From positions 1 to 8,052 of the forward strand of contig WQSD01000053.1 of the NCBI GenBank assembly GCA_009788105.1: a stretch of DNA of 8,052 nucleotides. Reading direction: 5' to 3'. The notes below the pieces were generated by a model that saw nothing but the letters and a program-made list of their open reading frames with translations, had not been told where the DNA came from and did no database searches. This DNA comes from Oscillospiraceae bacterium. GTDB taxonomy: Bacteria > Bacillota > Clostridia > Oscillospirales > CAG-272. Of the stretch, positions 5,987-8,052 are shown one piece after another. Numbering within the stretch: position 1 is the first letter of the stretch; each line of letters starts with the position of its first letter. A program made the translations under genes and the position numbers.

Positions 5987-6233
5987 CAACGCACGCAAGC
6001 TAATATGGGTTTTTGTAGCAATGTGTCTTTGTTGTCTTGTATCAATGAAAAAACATTGTCATTGCGGGCTACGACCCGCAATCTCATGATAACTTTGACT
6101 TAAATTTAACTTAAAATGACATGAGATCCCGCATCGGGGTGCGGGATGACACAGTTTTTCCTGTGGTTTTTATCAACAAATAGGTGGAGTTTTACCCAAA
6201 CCCATATTATCCCATATTAACTTGCGGGCGTTG
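5987..6233. mobile_element. 247-bp MITE-like element with 11-bp target duplication
   Basis: The two ends are inverted copies. CAACGCACGCAAG continuing to TAATATGGG (5987-6009) matches the reverse complement of 6211-6233 at 21 of 23 bases. Directly outside both ends is the identical 11-mer GGGGCGACCCT (5976-5986 and 6234-6244), as expected of a target-site duplication. Removing the element and one 11-mer rebuilds a complete CGTAGGGG-type hairpin unit. There is no reading frame for a transposase, so it would need one supplied elsewhere. Inside is a head-to-head pair of palindromic units (6057-6088 and 6120-6151). Near the right end CCCATATTA is duplicated in tandem (6201-6209 and 6211-6219). 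I cannot assign it to a transposase family. Confidence 0.6.
6057..6151. repeat. Head-to-head pair of REP-like palindromic units
   Basis: Unit 1 (6057-6088) starts TGTCAT, has the stem TTGCGGG/CCCGCAA (6062-6068, 6075-6081) and ends ATCTCATG. Unit 2 (6120-6151) starts CATGAGAT, has the stem ATCCCGCA/TGCGGGAT (6126-6133, 6140-6147) and ends ATGACA. The shared outer bases make the units inverted copies of each other, separated by 31 AT-rich bases. This resembles common dispersed palindromic repeats that begin GTCATTGCGGG. Confidence 0.65.
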
Positions 6234-6283
6234 GGGGCGACCCTTGCGGTTGCCCGCTGTTCGGTTCAACCTGCACCGCACGT
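6234..6283. repeat. Right part of the interrupted CGTAGGGG hairpin repeat
   Basis: GGGCGACC (6235-6242) pairs with GGTTGCCC (6248-6255) around CTTGC, with one G-T wobble. The tail is CCGCTGTTCGGTTCAACC, similar to the tail of copy 1 near 2356-2372. The left flank of this unit lies at 5972-5986, before the inserted element. Confidence 0.55.
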
Positions 6284-6286
6284 TAT

Positions 6287-6330
6287 CGTAGGGGCGGGGT
6301 CAACCCGCCCGCCGAAATACCCGCCGAACC
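6287..6330. repeat. CGTAGGGG hairpin repeat, third unit
   Basis: CGTAGGGG (6287-6294) leads into a perfect 7-bp stem, GGGCGGG (6292-6298) and CCCGCCC (6304-6310), around GTCAA. A CCGCCGAA tail follows. The same unit type occurs at 2331-2370 and around the inserted element. Confidence 0.6.
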
Positions 6331-6439
6331 CCCACACCCTAACCGCAGGGAATGTATTTATCCATTCCGCTACTCTGCTGAATGCATAAATCCGTTACCT
6401 ACCAACAATGCCCGCCAGTGTGCACAGCGAAAGGGCATC

Positions 6440-6469
6440 AAAAGAGGGTGACATTACTCACCCTCTTTT
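6440..6469. terminator. Bidirectional intrinsic terminator overlapping the smpB stop
   Basis: AAAAGAGGGTGA (6440-6451) and TCACCCTCTTTT (6458-6469) form a perfect 12-bp stem around CATTAC. On each strand the stem ends in a T-run, so it can stop transcription of smpB from the right and read-through from the U32 gene on the left. The smpB stop codon TGA (complement of 6458-6460) lies inside the arm. Confidence 0.85.
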
Positions 6470-6925
6470 ACTATATCGCTCCATGTCCCTATCAGCTTGT
6501 TTTTTCGCCTCCACGTCACGTTTGTCATACAGCTTTTTCCCGCGACAAAGTCCCACTTCCAACTTAATTTTCGAGCCTGAAAAATAAATAGACAGTGGCA
6601 CAAGGGTGTACCCTTTTTGGGTGACAAGCCCCATGAGTTTCATTATTTCTTTTTTATGCATTAGCAGGCGACGAGTGCGCAGCGGGTCACGATTCTGCAT
6701 ATTCCCTTGCTCAAATGGGGACACGTGCATTCCCATGACGAAAAGCTGACCGTCAGTAATGACACAATACGCATCTTTGAGGTTCAGCGCTCCGTTACGA
6801 ATCGACTTAACTTCTGTTCCGAACAGTTCCATGCCGGCTTCATAGCTATCATCAACGAAAAAATCATGGCGTGCTTTTTTGTTTATAGATATTATTTTTT
6901 TGCTTTTAGCAGAATTTTGTGTCAT
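6458..6925 (-). CDS. smpB: SsrA-binding protein SmpB
   Basis: This 155-residue protein is SmpB, which binds tmRNA and delivers it to stalled ribosomes for trans-translation. The family signatures are clear: KKARHDFF near 16-23, GTEVKSIRNG at 36-45, NLKDAY at 48-53, MHVSPFEQGN at 66-75, DPLRTRRLLMHKKEI at 80-94, TLVPL at 107-111 and GLCRGKKLYDKR at 125-136. The basic C-terminal tail that enters the ribosomal A site is present. The ATG at 6925 has AAGGA (complement of 6933-6937) 8 bases upstream. The gene runs opposite to the four genes on its left and is divergent from the decayed pieces on its right. No rnr gene and no ssrA are visible in the window. Its 5' region has been invaded by the element at 6939-7405. 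Confidence 0.96.
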   Translation of the reverse strand: MTQNSAKSKKIISINKKARHDFFVDDSYEAGMELFGTEVKSIRNGALNLKDAYCVITDGQLFVMGMHVSPFEQGNMQNRDPLRTRRLLMHKKEIMKLMGLVTQKGYTLVPLSIYFSGSKIKLEVGLCRGKKLYDKRDVEAKKQADRDMERYSKRG

Positions 6926-6938
6926 GGTTGTTTCCTTA

Positions 6939-7405
6939 GAGGGTGTCTACACGAGATGAAACGAGCGAATTTTGAGATGTTTTTTCGCCAATCTAGGCGG
7001 GCGGAGGGCAAATACCTTGCATATTTAGCCGACAAACAACGACGGACTGCGCATTTTTTCATAGTCAAAATGTGTAATGTTTATTCGGCGGAGCAATAAT
7101 AGTATTATACAGCAAAACCATTATATAGTCAAGGGTATTTTCTAAAACAATAATGAATGTGCTTTCTATACTCGAATTCCTCAAAAAAGCGCCAAGATTT
7201 GCGAGGCTGTTTTTGATAGACCAAGGCGGGAGGAAGGCGAATACCTTGCATATTTAACCGACGAGCAACTGCCTGCGGAGCGCTGTAGGTGGTAGTATGG
7301 ACGGTTTGCCCGCCCAGCAGGCCACCGAAAGCGTGATTGACATCTTCGACGAGTGGCGAAAAAATTGCCAAAATCTCGCCTTTTTCAGTTTGTGTAGACA
7401 CGCTC
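6939..7405. mobile_element. 467-bp TA-flanked inverted-repeat element (MITE-like)
   Basis: The left end (6939-6990) and the reverse complement of the right end (7354-7405) align over about 52 bases. They start GAG[GC]GTGTCTACAC, share ATTTTG, and end TTTTTTCGCCA. TA lies directly outside each end (6937-6938 and 7406-7407), as expected for elements that duplicate a TA target. Inside, 6991-7040 and 7220-7269 are direct repeats, 42 of 50 identical around ATACCTTGCATATTTA. No transposase is encoded. A reverse-strand frame (7129-7401) is open but has no family I recognise. The structure may be one element with an internal duplication, or two related copies on either side of the smpB promoter. Confidence 0.5.
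7104..7132 (-). promoter_or_regulatory. Near-consensus sigma-A promoter for smpB
   Basis: Read on the - strand, TTGACT (complement of 7127-7132) and TATAAT (complement of 7104-7109) are separated by exactly 17 bases. That is 5 of 6 and 6 of 6 consensus matches. Transcription would begin near 7097 and give smpB an untranslated leader of about 170 bases that passes through the left arm of the element at 6939-7405. Confidence 0.8.
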
Positions 7406-7583
7406 TATCCAAAATACGACACAAGAAAAAAATAACAAAAAAACGCTTTCAGAATTATTAAAAGTTAGTTTAAGAGCCATTAAAAGCATTGAAGCAGGAA
7501 CAGCCAATCCCGCAATATCAACACTTTGCAAACTCGCCGACGCACTAGAAGTACCAGTCACAGCCCTATTCTCATACGAATAA
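7406..7583 (+). pseudogene. Headless XRE-family DNA-binding domain remnant
   Basis: A + strand frame ending in TAA at 7581-7583 encodes VSLRAIKSIEAGTANPAIST followed by LCKLADALEVPVTALF. This is the second half of an XRE/Cro-type helix-turn-helix (recognition helix, E-x-G, NP, then the L-K-L-A-x-A-L block). The first part is missing: the frame has no ATG, GTG or TTG start, and upstream it runs into the right arm of the element, where it meets a stop at 7395-7397. The loss fits an insertion or deletion at the element's edge. A live gene using a rare start is unlikely. Confidence 0.65.
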
Positions 7584-7700
7584 CGAACTTTTTTCCAAAA
7601 AATAAAATAAAAAATAAAAATATTTGTAACCGTCAAAAAGAAGAGCACATAACCAACCGTTCACATCTACGATAGAATAGAGTAAAAGGGGTGCGAAAGA
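7584..7700. other. A-rich spacer
   Basis: This stretch has an A-rich low-complexity run at about 7593-7622 on the + strand and no gene. At its right end AAGGGGTG (7686-7693) would serve as a ribosome binding site for the ATG at 7701 or 7704. It is part of an AT-rich block (about 7080-7790) that contrasts with the GC-richer genes on the left. Confidence 0.5.
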
Positions 7701-7829
7701 ATGATGAACGAAAAGAAATACTGCCAAAGTTGTGGAGTAGACATTACAGAAAAATAGCGGAGTAACAAGGCTAATGATTACAAATATTGTTCAAGAGGGC
7801 GCTTTTATGATGGGTATTCCGCACACTAA
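7701..7829 (+). pseudogene. Decayed zinc-ribbon protein fragment with in-frame TAG
   Basis: From ATG 7701 the frame reads MMNEKKYCQSCGVDITEK and then TAG (7755-7757). The same frame continues after the stop with NDYKYCSRGRFYDG, ending at TAA 7827-7829. YCQSCG followed by a DYxxYC block and an F resembles small zinc-ribbon proteins that pair CQSCG with a later YCxYC, but here the second cysteine pair is reduced to one cysteine. A fair ribosome binding site (7686-7693) shows that it once was, or still could be, translated as an 18-residue peptide. The similarity fades near 7812, where the birA end begins on the other strand. Confidence 0.45.
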
Positions 7830-8052
7830 CCTCCCCGGCAGAAATCGTGCGTGTTTCTCCTCCGACATTAACAATCAAGCCGCAGTCATCGTCAATTCCA
7901 ACCACCGTGGCATGATATTGCTGTGTTCCGTAAACAGTAACTTCTTTCCCGATAAGCACACTTCTGTGGCGGTATTCGTTCATAAAATCACGGGTAGCAA
8001 GCCGCCGCCTGATGTCCACAAATTTCTCTAACACAGCAGCCGCAAGGGTGGC
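7771..8052 (-). CDS. birA: Biotin-protein ligase BirA, C-terminal part (cut by the window edge)
   Basis: The frame is open to the right edge, so this is the 3' end of a longer gene; 93 residues are visible. It matches the end of the ligase domain and the small SH3-like C-terminal domain of BirA, the enzyme that attaches biotin to carboxylase carrier proteins. Visible parts are FMNEYRHRSVLIGKEVTVYG, then TVVGIDDDCGLIVNV and SAGEVSVR. Family proteins normally end within a few residues of GE[VI]SVR. Here an unrelated tail of about 15 residues (NTHHKSALLNN and on) follows, down to the stop at 7771-7773. The tail is antisense to the zinc-ribbon remnant, which suggests that a rearrangement near 7812-7821 replaced the original end. 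The protein is probably still functional because the domain is complete to SVR. Confidence 0.8.
   Translation of the reverse strand, partial: ATLAAAVLEKFVDIRRRLATRDFMNEYRHRSVLIGKEVTVYGTQQYHATVVGIDDDCGLIVNVGGETRTISAGEVSVRNTHHKSALLNNICNH

Larger units (their letters stand above)
5875..6457. other. 583-bp intergenic region, repeats and one insertion element
   Basis: No gene is visible between the U32 gene and the end of smpB, which converge. In order it holds a GTGGAG tandem (5889-5909), a composite repeat (5941-5986), a 247-bp inverted-repeat element (5987-6233), the rest of the interrupted repeat (6234 to about 6283), a second CGTAGGGG hairpin unit (6287-6330), about 110 bases without clear features, and the shared terminator. 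Open frames in it match no family I recognise. Confidence 0.65.

Noticed and set aside
2157..6457. CRISPR array
   Set aside because: The repeats are few, irregularly spaced and of several unrelated families. The only tandem ones are 7 or 14 bp with no spacers, and no cas gene is present.
6707..7099. 130-residue + strand frame opposite smpB
   Set aside because: It is antisense to conserved SmpB residues and continues into the element. No domain or ribosome binding site supports it.
7129..7401. 90-residue reverse-strand frame inside the TA-flanked element
   Set aside because: It spans the terminal arm and the internal repeat and has no family I recognise. Differences from the related copy at 176-207 change amino acids freely. 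A transposase would need to be much longer.
7385..7648. Reverse-strand frame rich in F, S and L
   Set aside because: It is the antisense of the XRE remnant and the A-rich run. Its composition comes from those features.
6926..7770. ssrA (tmRNA) next to smpB
   Set aside because: I searched by eye for the tRNA-like ends and an ANDNYALA-type tag frame on both strands and saw neither. The region is explained by the element and the gene remnants.

Overview
The window looks like chromosomal DNA from a Gram-positive clostridial bacterium, most likely of the Oscillospiraceae/Ruminococcaceae type. The reasons are the order nadD-yqeK-rsfS, a GdpP-type cyclic-di-AMP phosphodiesterase, clear Shine-Dalgarno sites before most genes, and intergenic gaps packed with short structured repeats. 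Taxonomy is inferred from gene content only.

Layout: 1-429 is a non-coding, repeat- and hairpin-rich leader. Four genes follow on the + strand. They are a fused nadD-yqeK gene (430-1650), rsfS (1773-2156), gdpP (2458-4470) and a U32-family protein (4660-5874, possibly starting at 4570). The gap 5875-6457 is full of repeats and contains a 247-bp inverted-repeat element (5987-6233) flanked by an exact 11-bp direct repeat. smpB lies on the - strand (6458-6925) and ends in a bidirectional terminator that overlaps its stop codon. Upstream of smpB is a 467-bp inverted-repeat element (6939-7405) flanked by TA on both sides. A near-consensus sigma-A promoter pointing at smpB lies between its arms. 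Beyond it, an AT-rich stretch holds two decayed gene pieces: a headless XRE-type DNA-binding domain, and a zinc-ribbon fragment with an in-frame TAG. The window ends in the C-terminal part of birA (- strand), whose last residues look replaced.

The genes are housekeeping: NAD synthesis and nucleotide hydrolysis (NadD-YqeK), ribosome silencing (RsfS), c-di-AMP turnover (GdpP), RNA modification or proteolysis-related (U32), ribosome rescue (SmpB), and biotin attachment (BirA). I see no new enzymatic or defence system. The unusual content is between the genes: two small non-autonomous-looking elements, one with a reconstructable empty site and one that abuts the smpB ribosome binding site, several dispersed repeat families, and a rearranged birA 3' end.
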